Shown piece by piece: positions 11,935-22,395 of a DNA stretch of 64,000 nt. Source of the DNA: Clusia tigrina (taxonomy: Eukaryota > Arthropoda > Insecta > Diptera > Clusiidae); assembly GCA_920105625.2 (NCBI GenBank), contig OV050030.1, positions 33,164,516 through 33,228,515 on the forward strand, read 5' to 3'. Numbering within the stretch: position 1 is the first letter of the stretch; each line of letters starts with the position of its first letter. Under the pieces are notes generated by a model that had not been told where the DNA came from, did no database searches, and saw nothing but the letters and a program-made list of their open reading frames with translations. The position numbers and the translations under genes were made by a program.

Positions 11935-14105
11935 AAGTTCCACTATAAGGGCCTCTACAAGAAATGAGAAAGCTTTTACAGTGTTTCATTAGAAGGGTAA
12001 TCATTTGATAGAAAACTGTAAAAGGCCTTTTACCATGTTACACTAAAAGGGTCTCCATAAGAAATGAGAAAGCTTTTACAATGTTCCACTATAAGGGCCT
12101 CTATAAGAAATGAGAAAGCTTGTAAAATGTTCCATTTGATAGTAAACAGTAAAAGGCCTTATAATGTAAATGAAAACACAATAAAGAGAAAGCTTTTACC
12201 ATGTTACACTATAAGTGCCTCTATAAGAAAGCTTTTACCATGTTAAACTATAAGGGCCTCTATAAGAAATTAGAAAGCTTTTAGCATGTTACACTATAAG
12301 GGCCTCTATAAGAAAGCTTTTACCATGTTAAACTATAAGGGCCTCTATAAGAAATTAGAAAGCTTTTAGCATGTTACACTATAAGGGCCTCTATAAGAAA
12401 GCTTTTACCATGTTCCACTATAAGGGCCTCTATAAGAAATGAGAAGCTTGTATAATGTTCCATTAGAAGCGTAATCATTTGATAGTAAACAGTAAAAGGC
12501 CTTATAATGTAAATGAAAACACAATAAAGAGAAAGCTTTTACCATGTTACACAATAAGTGCCTCTATAAGAAAGCTTTTACCATGTTAAACTATAAGGGC
12601 CTCTATAAGAAATTAGAAAGCTTTTAGCATGTTACACTATAAGGGCCTCTATAAGAAAGCTTTTACCATGTTCCACTATAAGGGCCTCTATAAGAAATGA
12701 GAAGCTTGTATAATGTTCCATTAGAAGCGTAATCATTTGATAGTAAACAGTAAAAGGCCTTATAATGTAAATGAAAACACAATAAAGAGACAGCTTTTAC
12801 CATGTTACACAATAAGTGCCTCTATAAGAAAGCTTTTACCATGTTAAACTATAAGGGCCTCTATAAGAAATTAGAAAGCTTTTAGCATGTTACACTATAA
12901 GGGCCTCTATAAGAAAGCTTTTACCATGTTCCACTATAAGGGCCTCTATAAGAAATGAGAAGCTTGTATAATGTTCCATTAGAAGCGTAATCATTTGATA
13001 GTAAACAGTAAAAGGCCTTATAATGTAAATGAAAACACAATAAAGAGAAAGCTTTTACCATGTTACACAATAAGTGCCTCTATAAGAAAGCTTTTACCAT
13101 GTTAAACTATAAGGGCCTCTATAAGAAATTAGAAAGCTTTTAGCATGTTACACTATAAGGGCATCTATAAGAAAGCTTTTACCATGTTCCACTATAAGGG
13201 CCTCTATAAGAAATGAGAAGCTTGTATAATGTTCCATTAGAAGCGTAATCATTTGATAGTAAACAGTAAAAGGCCTTATAATGTAAATGAAAACACAATA
13301 AAGAGAAAGCTTTTACCATGTTACACAATAAGTGCCTCTATAAGAAAGCTTTTACCATGTTAAACTATAAGGGCCTCTATAAGAAATTAGAAAGCTTTTA
13401 GCATGTTACACTATAAGGGCCTCTATAAGAAAGCTTTTACCATGTTCCACTATAAGGGCCTCTATAAGAAATGAGAAGCTTGTATAATGTTCCATTAGAA
13501 GCGTAATCATTTGATAGTAAACAGTAAAAGGCCTTATAATGTAAATGAAAACACAATAAAGAGAAAGCTTTTACCATGTTACACAATAAGTGCCTCTATA
13601 AGAAAGCTTTTACCATGTTAAACTATAAGGGCCTCTATAAGAAATTAGAAAGCTTTTAGCATGTTACACTATAAGGGCCTCTATAAGAAAGCTTTTACCA
13701 TGTTCCACTATAAGGGCCTCTATAAGAAATGAGAAGCTTGTATAATGTTCCATTAGAAGCGTAATCATTTGATAGTAAACAGTAAAAGGCCTTATAATGT
13801 AAATGAAAACACAATAAAGAGAAAGCTTTTACCATGTTACACTATAAGTGCCTCTATAAGAAAGCTTTTACCATGTTAAACTATAAGGGCCTCTATAAGA
13901 AATTAGAAAGCTTTTAGCGTGTTACACTATAATAGCCTCTATAAGAAAGCTTTTACCATGTTCGACTATAAGGGCCTCTATAAGAAACGAGAAAGCTTTT
14001 ACAATGTTCAATTAGAAGCGCCTCTATAAGAAATGAGAAAGCTTTTACAATGTTTCAATCATATTAGAACTGTAAAAGGCCTTATAATGTATATACAAAC
14101 GCTAT
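11935..14105. repeat. Satellite array with a 258-bp higher-order unit
   Basis: The base unit of about 45 bp reads ACACTATAAGGGCCTCTATA then AGAAAGCTTTTACCATGTT. Higher-order units are marked by GTAATCATTTGATAGTAAAC at 12471, 12729, 12987, 13245, 13503 and 13761, exactly 258 bp apart. The inner copies are nearly identical, while both edges (11935-12420 and 13900-14105) are degenerate. That is the pattern expected from unequal exchange. No frame is coding. Confidence 0.95.
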
Positions 14106-14109
14106 AAAG

Positions 14110-14610
14110 AGTAAATTGTGTTTTTATATACAGTTTACTTTGCATATAAAGGAGCTTTGGATTGTATTCCAGTTCAGCGTTCTTATAAAGTTTATGAAAT
14201 ATACACATACAAATATACATTAATTGATTTTTAAGTCATTTTTACTTTTTGTTAATTTAATGTTATATTTTCAATTCCATTCACCTTTTGACCTTACCGC
14301 CGATAACCGAATTTGGGTTCTTTGAGCAAAGAAATTGCATACAAAATTTGCCTTGAACAAATATAAGAAATATAGGAATATATTTCTGATATTTTGAAGG
14401 TATAATAGAGTCACTAAACGATTTTAAAATATGTTTTTCAAAACAAAATAAATGTGAACAGTGAATAAAAGAAAACAGTAAACAAAACAGTTCAAACAAC
14501 AGGAAACGCCCTGACATTCTTCAGGATACACTAAATGAATATTCCCAACGTTCTTACACAGTTTCAAGTCTACACAGTTATTCCGACTTATATCGTTCAC
14601 TGAGTCACAT
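14110..14610. other. AT-rich stretch, no gene seen
   Basis: The minus-strand open frame 14281-14517 (78 codons) has a hydrophobic Phe/Leu-rich middle, but no family I recognise and no conserved context. Confidence 0.4.
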
Positions 14611-14634
14611 ATGCCAAAGACCTCGTCCAGAAAT

Positions 14635-15060
14635 CTGAATTAGAATCGAATCAGTGTATAAAATGATCTCCTTTCAGGACAAGAAAAACACAACTATTCA
14701 ATAGAAAAGAAATGTTTCTTCCAGGATGTCCTCTGGCGCTTCTGCTACCATCAGAACTGAAATACATCCAGAAACCCTAATTTGAACCGAATCAGTGTAT
14801 AAAATGATCTCCTTTCAGGACAGGAAAAACACAACTATTCAATAGAAAACAAATCATTCTTCCATCATGTCCTCTGGCCCCTTCTGCTTCAGTCAGAACT
14901 TAAATGCATCTAGAAATCCTGATTTGAATCGCATCAGTATATAAAATAGCCTTCTTCCCTAAATAATAAGACTATAGGAAAAAAAGAACTGTTCATCACA
15001 AAATTCCTTTTTCTTCCATCATGTCCTCGAACCCTTCTACTCCAATGAGAACTGAAATAA
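14635..15060. repeat. Three-copy tandem repeat of 141-142 bp
   Basis: TCAGTGTATAAAATGATCTC or its variant lies at 14651, 14792 and 14934, each followed by a shared block with CACAACTATTCAATAG and CATCATGTCCTCTGG. Confidence 0.88.
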
Positions 15061-15079
15061 ATGCCACATTATCAGTTGG

Positions 15080-16515
15080 AATTCCTTTTATATGTTGATT
15101 AAGGTATAACCGGAGATATTTGACATCTTCAGCTTGAGGGCAATGGATGACTATTTAGTATGACAGACGGACAGGAACTCCGTTTCAAGGTGAAAGTTAC
15201 TTGTACTGACTTAGTAGCGTTGACCCTCATTCTCCATTTGTCAAACCAATTTTGAGGTTGGTCGAGGTTGGTTGAGCTGTTTGGAGTTGGTCGAGTTGGT
15301 CGAGGTGTTTGGAGTTGGTCGAGGTGTTTGGAGTTGGTCGAGTTGGTCGAGTTGGTCGAGTTGGTCGAGGTGTTTGGAGTTGGTCGAGGTGTTTGGAGTT
15401 GGTCGAGTTGGTTGAGGTGATTGGAGTTGGTCGAGGTGTTTGGAGTTGGCCGAGGTGTTTGGAGTTGGCCGAGGTGTTTGGAGTTGGTCGAGGTGATTGG
15501 AGTTGGCCGAGGTGTTTGGAGTTGGTCGAGGTGATTGGAGTTGCTCGAATTTGTCGGGGTGTTTGGAGTTGGTAGAGGTGTTTGGAGTTGGTCGAGTTGG
15601 TCGAGTTGGTCAAGGTGATTGGAGTTGGTCGAATTTGTCGGGGTGTTTGGAGTTGGTCGAAGTGTTTGGAGTTGGTCGAGTTGGTTGAGGTGTTTGGAGT
15701 TGGTCGAGGTGTTTGGAGTTGGCCGAGGTGTTTGGAGTTGGTCGAGGTGTTTGGAGTTGGCCGAGGTGTTTGGAGTTGGTCGAGTTGATTGAGGTGTTTG
15801 GAGTTGGTCGAGGTGTTTGGAGTTGGCCGAGTTGGTTGAGGTGTTTGGAGCTGGTCGAGTTGGTCGAGTTGGTCGAGTTGGTCGAGGTGTTTGGAGTTGG
15901 TCGAGGTGTTTGGAGTTGGCCGAGGTGTTTGGAGTTGGTCGAGGTGATTGGAGTTGGTCGAATTTGTCGGGGTGTTTGGAGTTGGCCGAGGTTTTTGGAG
16001 TTGGTCGAGTTGGTTGAGGTGTTTGGAGTTGGTTGAGTTGGTCGAGGTGTTTGGAGTTGGTCGAGGTGTTTGGAGTTGGTCGAGTTGGTCGAGTTGGTCG
16101 AGTTGGTCGAGGTGTTTGGAGTTGGTCGAGGTGTTTGGAGTTGGCCGAGGTGTTTGGAGTTGGTCGAGGTGATTGGAGTTGGTCGAATTTGTCGGGGTGT
16201 TTGGAGTTGACCGAGGTGTTTGGAGTTAGTCGAGGTGTTTGGAGTTGGTCGAGATGTTTGGAGTTAGTTTGCGGCACCAGTTAAATGATTGGTATTTATA
16301 GCCATTATAACGGTGTCGTCATCATAGATTCGAATTTCATCCAGGGGTAGATCTGCCGTAAAAACACTATAAGACACAGGACCTAGTACGCTGCCCTGAG
16401 GAACACCCGCCGCAATTGGAAAAGCTGCATTAATTTCTGATTTAAAATTCATTCTGAAGTGGGTTCTTCAAGACATGAATTCAAAATATCAAAATTTGTT
16501 TGAGGCAAAGAGTTC
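15080..16515 (-). pseudogene. LINE reverse transcriptase (Jockey-like), split by a minisatellite
   Basis: Read on the minus strand, 16515-16280 encodes the RT region with the motif AGVPQGSVLGP and an altered catalytic box, IYDDDTV in place of the usual Y/F-ADD-T. Then comes a 1-kb 19-bp repeat. From 15300 to 15080 the frame resumes with NWFDKWRMRVNATKS, VTFTLKR and the degraded stretch that normally reads VKYLG.YLD. These are successive RT segments of Jockey-type LINEs, matched by the copy at 36600-36900. Frames shift across the repeat and no full ORF remains. In the 36.6-kb copy there are 30 residues from the end of the ADDT box to the tryptophan of the NWR motif. Here the two flanks plus one repeat unit give 29, so the repeat sits on native codons. 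Confidence 0.85.
15241..16268. repeat. 19-bp minisatellite with interspersed 9-bp units, inside a LINE RT
   Basis: The plus-strand unit is GGTCGAGGTGTTTGGAGTT (19 bp), mixed with 9-bp units GGTCGAGTT. Because 19 is not a multiple of three, each frame cycles through three readings, giving long spurious frames on both strands, including 382 codons on minus (15129-16277). One minus reading is SKHLDQLQ, which continues naturally into the RT residues NWFDKW at the 15.3-kb edge. Confidence 0.95.
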
Positions 16516-16519
16516 TTTG

Positions 16520-17075
16520 GTATGAAAACTGTGCCAGGGTGTCAAACTTTATCGAACATTCGCATATTCCTGAAATGTATGCATATACACATCTGTGAAT
16601 ATGTGCAATTTGTGTTCTCTATGAAAGCTAGGTCTACTACTCCTATGCATCCCCCATACCATGATAGAGACTTTGCCGAATTCATCAGTTGGAATTAAAT
16701 TACGATTGTCCACTGCTTTTAACGGTTGTCGTCACCCTCTATAGCGCCCCTCATTATAGCGATATAGCATGGTTTTGTTCTCATTGTAAAATATAAAGTC
16801 ATCCCAATAATCATTCGGTTTGCCAATGTCATCCTAGCGAAATACAGTCGCTTTTCTATGTGTTGTGTTCAATAACTCTTGACATTACACTGGTTCTTTA
16901 GCAGGACCTGCCTTAAGCCTGAATCGCAATGTCGCGTTGGGTCAATCCTGCGTTTGACAGCTAAAGTAAAACCAACGTCGGCATACGAGAGCTACCGCAA
17001 TGCAACCTCATGCGTTTTATCGTAATGTTTGGCTAATATCGTAACGCATCCGGGAACAAAGAAGTAGAGCTAGTT
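16520..17075. other. Stretch without a gene
   Basis: No coding frame. Words such as AGCAGGACCTG and GAATCGCAATG recur in the Tc1-like region at 17.6-17.8 kb, so at least the right part is probably transposon-derived. Confidence 0.4.
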
Positions 17076-17079
17076 TCTA

Positions 17080-17205
17080 CCAGAGAACACAGAGAAAAGA
17101 AACTATTCCCGTAGCGGACACACCACGATTCTGAGTGGATTCATGTACAACGTCCGTCTGCTTTATTTCGCTACTTTGCCGTTTGACGTTTAAGTTTCTT
17201 TACTC
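17080..17205 (-). mobile_element. Partial copy of the short CCAGAG inverted-repeat element
   Basis: It starts with CCAGAGAACACAGAGAAAAG. The interior, including GACGGACGTTGTACA in reverse, is the inverse of the intact copy at 17409-17602. The right terminus is lost. Confidence 0.7.
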
Positions 17206-17408
17206 AGTACTAGGTCGTGCGTTGGACAGTTGGATGTGATGTTGTTGTTTTTGTTGTGATTACTGCTGTTACTAAAGCCGCTGCGTTTTAGTGAAGAAGC
17301 TCAACGCGTCATTGCGCTTCACAAATTTTGGGTTGTGCGTTTTGACAAACCATATCGTAAAGTTCGCTCAAAGTGGTGAAATCTTAGTTCAATGCGCGGC
17401 TGACCTAA

Positions 17409-17602
17409 CCAGAGAACACAGAGAAATGAAACTTAAAAGTCAAACGGCAAAGCAGCGAAATAAAGCAGACGGACGTTGTACACGAATCCACTTAAAATCG
17501 TGGTGAATCCACTCAGAATCGTGGTGAATCCACTCAAAATCGTGGTGTATCCGCTACGGACGCTGGCAGCGTAAAAGACTTTCCTTTTTCTGTGTTCTCT
17601 GG
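17409..17602. mobile_element. 194-bp MITE with CCAGAG termini
   Basis: Left end CCAGAGAACACAGAGAAA and right end TTTCTGTGTTCTCTGG are inverted repeats. They are flanked by ACCTAA at 17403-17408 and again at 17603-17608, a likely 6-bp target duplication. The inside repeats AATCCACT.AAAATCGTGGTG three times. It has no coding capacity. The superfamily is unclear. Related termini bound the elements at 52004-52206 and 55754-55957. Confidence 0.82.
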
Positions 17603-17635
17603 ACCTAACGCATCATTGCGATTCAGCTTTTACTG

Positions 17636-18346
17636 TTTCGTAGGTAATCGCAACATCACAGTCTTCTTTGACTTCACTTGCAAGGGTTCTCGTAGAAATC
17701 TGCGGATGTTTGACTACTTTCCTTGCCAAGATCCATTCTGTTCTCTCTGACATTTTGTTCTGACAGCCGTCTACTGGTTTTGGCTCTAGTCTAATAGCAG
17801 GACCTGGCTTACAGTTTCGTAGGTAATCGCAACATCACAGTACATTTGAGTTCAATTGCAAAGACTTCTACGGGAAGGGAATGTTTAATTACTTTTATTG
17901 CCAAGATCCTTTCTGTTCTCTCTGATATGTTGTTCAGACAGCCGTTCGAATCTTTTGGCTCCAGTCTATCCTCGTTTTTTACGCGATTGAAAATAATTGT
18001 AAATTGTTTGTCTGGCCAAAGAAAACATTTCGGACAATTCTTGGACACTTTTTCCGATGCAGTGGTGTCGGTAAACCAACTGAGTTATATAAAATGTCAT
18101 TCTTTTGCCAGGAATGTTTAATGTTATTTACGGTTGATTCTTCTTCTAAAATGTGCACAAGCTTCCAAAAGTCTTGGCATAGATTCTTCCAAGCTTCCAA
18201 ATTTTTCCACCGGTATTTTGTCCCACTCTTCTTGCAGAACCTTTTTTAGTATAGCCTTAGATGAAATCTGGTGCTCTCTGACTGTTTCCTCCAGATAAGC
18301 CCAAAATTTTCAATGGGTTTCATATCAGGACTTTAGGATAGTGTCG
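17636..18346 (-). pseudogene. Tc1-like transposase fragments
   Basis: On the minus strand, 18346-18140 encodes a Tc1-type C-terminus. A PD.KPIEN segment carries the last acidic residue of the DD34E triad; after it come EEWDKIP, SMPRLL and a stop. Further along the same strand, 17960-17820 and 17795-17640 are two diverged copies of an N-terminal helix-turn-helix region, with words such as SERTERIL, and CDVAITYET in the second. The middle with the first two catalytic aspartates is absent. C-terminus before N-terminus means pieces of at least two elements lie side by side. Stops and frame changes rule out function. Confidence 0.75.
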
Positions 18347-18399
18347 GCTGTTGTTTCGTGTTAGACAAAATCCAGTGGGAAGAGTGCGAAGCGGTGTAT

Positions 18400-19255
18400 T
18401 CTGTTGTATTAACGTGTCCTTTAGACTTCTCGACCACTGCTGCGAATTTCAGGCTGAGGTCGCGGCTATAGAAAGAGAACTGTCTTGGCTCAAGAAGAAG
18501 ATATCTGGACAAGATATTTGTATTCTATCTGGTACCCAAGCGACAATGCGCTCCCTGGATTCAGCTATAATCATATCAAAAACCGTCAAGAGCTGCCGCA
18601 AATCTATAAACGCCGCTAAGCAGACTCGTCAGCAACTGAGGTGGGTTTCTGGTCACAGGGATATTCCAAGGAACTGCAAAGCGACTGGACTCGTCCGAGA
18701 GGGCACTTCGATACTGATTCAGCCAGCTAGGTCAAACCTCGGTATTCCTATTGCCACACGTAAGCTTTTTATTAATACAATATCCTTAGGCGTGGCGGGC
18801 TGGTGCTGGTCTGAATGCAAGATAGCTACACTAACCTGTCCTGAAATAAACGTTAAGCACTCAAAAGATCTAATATCGCTAAATAGACAAAGTATGAGTA
18901 CTGTCATAAGTGTCCTAACCAGACACTGGACCCTGGGTACTCTACGTAGTAGGCTGGAGATTGTCTCTAACGACTTATACAGGAGTTGTATGGACGAGGA
19001 GGAGAGTGAGTCCATTGAGCACCTGTTATGCACGTGTGTAGTGCTGCCGAGAAGATGCTGTAGTTTCCTGGGTGACCACTTTCTGGACTCTTTGGGAGAT
19101 AAACCATATAAGAAGATAATGTCCATCAATTTTGGTTCATTAAAAGCTCCAAATGGCTGGACCTTTGAAAGGGTTTAGGACTAGAGTCTAATGCGGTATC
19201 ACAAGGAGTCAATGATGGCCGAAGTGCGCCCTTCTGGCGACCACTGTACCTACAT
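18400..19255 (+). pseudogene. LINE ORF2 C-terminus: RNase H and zinc-finger-like tail
   Basis: An open frame (18351-19178, 275 codons) matches the end of ORF2 of RNase H-bearing LINEs (I/LOA/R1-like). FQAEVAAI holds the RNase H glutamate. The next box reads ILSGTQATM, where families have SDSQA, so the aspartate is lost. The box GNxxADELAREG is altered to RNCKATGLVREG, losing another aspartate. A C-terminal Cys/His motif follows, CMDEEE...EHLLCTC. The 3' end includes GCGGTATCACAAGGAGTCAA and GTGCGCCCTTCTGGCG, shared with copies at 30.6 and 38.0 kb. The missing acidic residues make it inactive although the frame is open. It is not a host gene. Confidence 0.8.
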
Positions 19256-19590
19256 CTTGGTGGAAGTAATAACCGTTTTTTGGCAGACCAATTTTTTCAG
19301 CACTGGCATGTAATTTGTCCTTTAGAATAGACACGACTGTGTCTATAATTCCAACGATAAACTTCAGTGCTCCCACTCTCAAAGCGGAATTAAGTACATC
19401 CACATATTATTATTATTCTTATTATTATTATAAATATGTATATATGTACTCGTATATACATATTATTATTAGCAGTTATTTATTTCAAAGCAGGTTGGCG
19501 TGATTTGTTTTCAGCAGCGATTTTCAGGCAGCACCGGGAACCGCAGAAGTGCAACAACAGTTGATTTTTGAATATACACACACACAGATA

Positions 19591-20540
19591 CGAGGTGTGA
19601 TCAAAAAAATAACCGTTATTTTCAAATTTCTTGAGTTACGTATGTTCGATGTTCGCATTTTTTTTCTGTTATGTTGGTACACATGTCTGTTATATATGTT
19701 GGCAATACCAACCATTTTGGATTGTCAGTTTGTTTTTGACAGATAAAAAGGTTAGTCGTGTTTTGGTGTGCTCTTCGATTTTGTACTATTCGAAAAAATG
19801 GATCAAAGAAACTGTATTCAGTTTTGTGTAAAAAATTAAATTAAATGCGCAAGGACATTTGAAATGTTGACTGTGGCCTTTGGCGAGTCTACTATGAGCA
19901 GAACACAAGTTCAATTGTGGTATAACCGGTTTAAGGAAGGCCGAGAAGATGTCAATGACGATGCTCGTCCTGGTCGCCCGAGCACGTCAACAACCGATGA
20001 AAACATTGACGCAGAGAAGAAAATGATTTTGGATAATCATCGAATCACTATCAGAGAGGTTGCTGATGATGTTGGCATATTGTTCGGCTCATGCCAAGCA
20101 ATTTTTACGGATGTTTTAGGCATGAAACGTGCGGCAGCGAAGATTGTTCCAAAATTGCTAAATTTTGAGCAAAAACAACGTCGCATGGACGTCGCGCAGG
20201 AGCTGTTTTTGGCCAAAAACCAAAACCGTTATCATGCCTCAACCACCGTATTCACTGGACTTGGCCCCCGCTGACTTTTTCTTCTTTCCAAAACTGAAGA
20301 CACCGATGAAAGGAAAGCGTTTTGCTACGATTGAGGAGATAAAAGAAAAATCGAAATAAGAGCTGTTGGCGATACCAAAAAAAGCGTTTCAGAAGTGTTT
20401 CGAGGATTGGAAAAAACGCTGGCATAAGTGTATTGTATCTGAGGGGAATTACTTTGAAGGGGACAAGATAGTTGTTGATGAATAAATAAATACTTTATTT
20501 TTTGATCACACAATAACGGTTATTTTTTGATCACACCTCG
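19591..20540 (+). mobile_element. Internally deleted mariner element (950 bp)
   Basis: Inverted termini CGAGGTGTGATCAAAAAAAT at the left and ATTTTTTGATCACACCTCG at the right, flanked by TA on both sides (19589-19590, 20541-20542), define the element exactly. Full mariners are about 1.3 kb; here the central part is missing. Near the right end the terminus is partly duplicated: TTATTTTTTGATCACAC occurs at about 20503 and again at 20520. Confidence 0.95.
19798..20485 (+). pseudogene. mariner transposase, broken
   Basis: The frame starts MDQRNCIQFCVKN, then has a stop (TAA, 19837-19839). It resumes through the DNA-binding half (EMLTVAFGES, RTQVQLWYNRFKEG, DDARPGRPSTST, ITIREVADDVG, RRMDVAQE). 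It then jumps to FLAKN and, after a one-base insertion near 20220, TVIMPQPPYSLDLAPADFF. The stretch that carries the first two catalytic aspartates of the D,D34D triad is deleted; only the third (in SLDLAPADF) remains. Another stop (20357-20359) precedes the end ...GDKIVVDE. Sequence words match irritans-type mariners. It can make no active enzyme. Confidence 0.93.
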
Positions 20541-20650
20541 TACATACAGACATCCATACATACATGAAAGAGACATTTGCAGTCACAAAAACTTATGCTA
20601 TAACATGTATCCAGGGAGGTAACTATTTATCTTATACATACATACAGTAT

Positions 20651-20680
20651 ACATACATACATACATACATACATACTTAC
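20651..20680. repeat. (CATA)n microsatellite
   Basis: About seven CATA units within a wider ATACA-rich stretch. Confidence 0.9.
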
Positions 20681-20689
20681 ATAGTATAT

Positions 20690-21890
20690 GTACATATGTA
20701 TGTATTTGCATATGTGGAATAACAATAACAACCTCCCACTCTTTGAAGAACTGTTTGTTGTCTTTTCTAAACACACGAGTAAAGAAACTGTGGAAGAAGA
20801 GAGGGAGAGAGAGAGTGAGAGAGGATACGAAATGCCCTTGTTGGGTGGCCGAGTGGATCGGATGTATGCCTTCGGAATTCTTTCCCGCTTTGTATGTTGA
20901 CGGAAGAAAACAGGTCAGGACATGTTTATTTGCATATAGTAAAGTGGAGTCGTTGGATGCTTTTCCGAAACTAAAACTTTATTACTCAAAAGTGCTGCTT
21001 ATAAACTAAAATACAACAGTGCTGATTATAACTAAAGTACAAAATGTGTGGGTGGAATAAATTCGTAAGAATTCCTTGCAGCCTGGGAACTGCATAGTAA
21101 ACAAAATAACTTGTGTGGGTTCTGCTCGATCTTCTTGGATTGCGCGCGGCAAGTCAAGCGATCGAGTTGCACGCTCGTACGTGACAAATCGTGACATTGA
21201 GCTTGGACTTAAATTCTAAGTCAAGCAGCTAGTGGTCCGTGTGCAGTATGCATGACTATATGCCCACAATTGTGTATTTACTTTTATAAGTCAAGTAGAC
21301 AATGTATGTGAGAGAGTGCGTGTGTGTGTGTGTACGTGTGTAAGAGAGTGTGTGCAAATGCAAAGCATAGAATGGCACTTGTTTACAAAATGCATGCCGA
21401 AATATGACGCAAGTGCATGACAATCAAACTGCGTTGTTGAATTTATGCTCTGCTCTGCTCTGCTGTTGCAGGTCGGAAGGTGCCGACAGCGCAAGAATTG
21501 CCAAGTTGGGTTTTCGGTGATATTAGTTGGCGACGTGCAAAAATGCATAATTTAATTTAGCTAGAAGTGCACACACACACACATACATACGTCACATGCA
21601 TGGTCGATGGCATTGTATATTTACACCCCGCGCCAATTAGTTAAGGGCAGGTGTAAACACTGTAATTACACAGCCGGAAGAGTTTCAATCACGTTCCATT
21701 CGCCAGCCTCACCACGCTAAATGTTAATTATTTAGAAACTTAGATGGGTTTTTGTGGTTGGGGCATAAAATGGCTATTAAGTGGGTCTTTCGAATGGAAA
21801 TAAGGAAGAAAAAGATACGAGTGAATTTTGAGATCCTCTTAAGGAAAGTAAGGATTCGATAATGTCACGAGAAGTTAAGGAAAAGTCACA
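20690..21890. other. No array or transposon recognised; possibly host noncoding sequence
   Basis: It contains a GAGA tract (20803-20822), a TG-rich tract near 21325, and 21600-21740 with TAATTA-type words. The minus frame 21291-21548 has no domain I know. Confidence 0.3.
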
Positions 21891-21960
21891 TACAGTGACT
21901 CACAGTGAAAGTGAGCCACTGCTGTCACTGTATATAAACTCATAGGGGACAATCACCTTA

Positions 21961-22016
21961 CATAGACACGACCTAATTTGGTATAGTATTTGCCACCAAA
22001 TTAGGTCGTGTCTATG
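21961..22016. repeat. Perfect 22-bp inverted repeat with 12-base loop
   Basis: CATAGACACGACCTAATTTG GT (21961-21982) and its exact reverse complement (21995-22016) surround ATAGTATTTGCC. The right arm is the start of the LINE fragment that follows, so the left arm is an inverted copy of the first bases of that fragment. Confidence 0.95.
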
Positions 22017-22395
22017 CAGAAAATGTAGGGAGGTTGGAGTAAGGGAAACTCTAGAACATCTCCTTTACATATGTCCTGCGTTATCAACAACGTGATTAAA
22101 ATGCTTAGGAGCCCCACAATTTGGGAGATTTGAAGACATCTCAGGAATGGAGCTGACAGGACTGCTTAAATTCCCAAAAACGTTGTCATCCTACGAGATG
22201 TCTACTGGAAATCTGCATAAAGGTCAGACTCCATCTGGTATCGCTGACAGGACTGCTTAAATTCCCAAAAACGTTGTCATCTTACGAGATGTCTACTGGA
22301 AATCTGCATAAAGGTCAGACTCCATCTGGTATCGCTAAGGACCAATCGGTCTATGCGTGGCTTTATGCTACCCAGGTTAACCTAACCTAACCTAT
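21995..22395 (+). pseudogene. LINE ORF2 C-terminal fragment with 3' end
   Basis: One frame reads CRKCREVGVRETLEHLLYIC, the Cys/Cys/His/Cys tail motif of RNase H-bearing LINE ORF2, then stops. A 91-bp segment (22152-22242) is repeated directly after itself (22243-22333). The 3' end reads ATCGCTAAGGACCAATCGG through GGTTAACCTAACCTAACCTA, a pentamer-like tail that should not be taken for telomere sequence. Confidence 0.7.

Noticed and set aside
11935..14105. CRISPR-like array
   Set aside because: No unique spacers; the units are contiguous satellite repeats in an animal genome.
15129..16277. 382-codon Pro/Thr/Asn-rich minus frame as a secreted repeat protein
   Set aside because: It is a 19-bp minisatellite reading joined to a LINE RT remnant.
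18351..19178. 275-codon open frame as a host gene
   Set aside because: RNase H boxes and Cys/His tail identify it as a LINE ORF2 end; acidic residues are lost and the same sequence recurs at 37.3-38.0 kb.
22370..22395. Telomere-like AACCTAACCT
   Set aside because: Only about three units at the 3' end of a LINE fragment; this is a simple-repeat tail.
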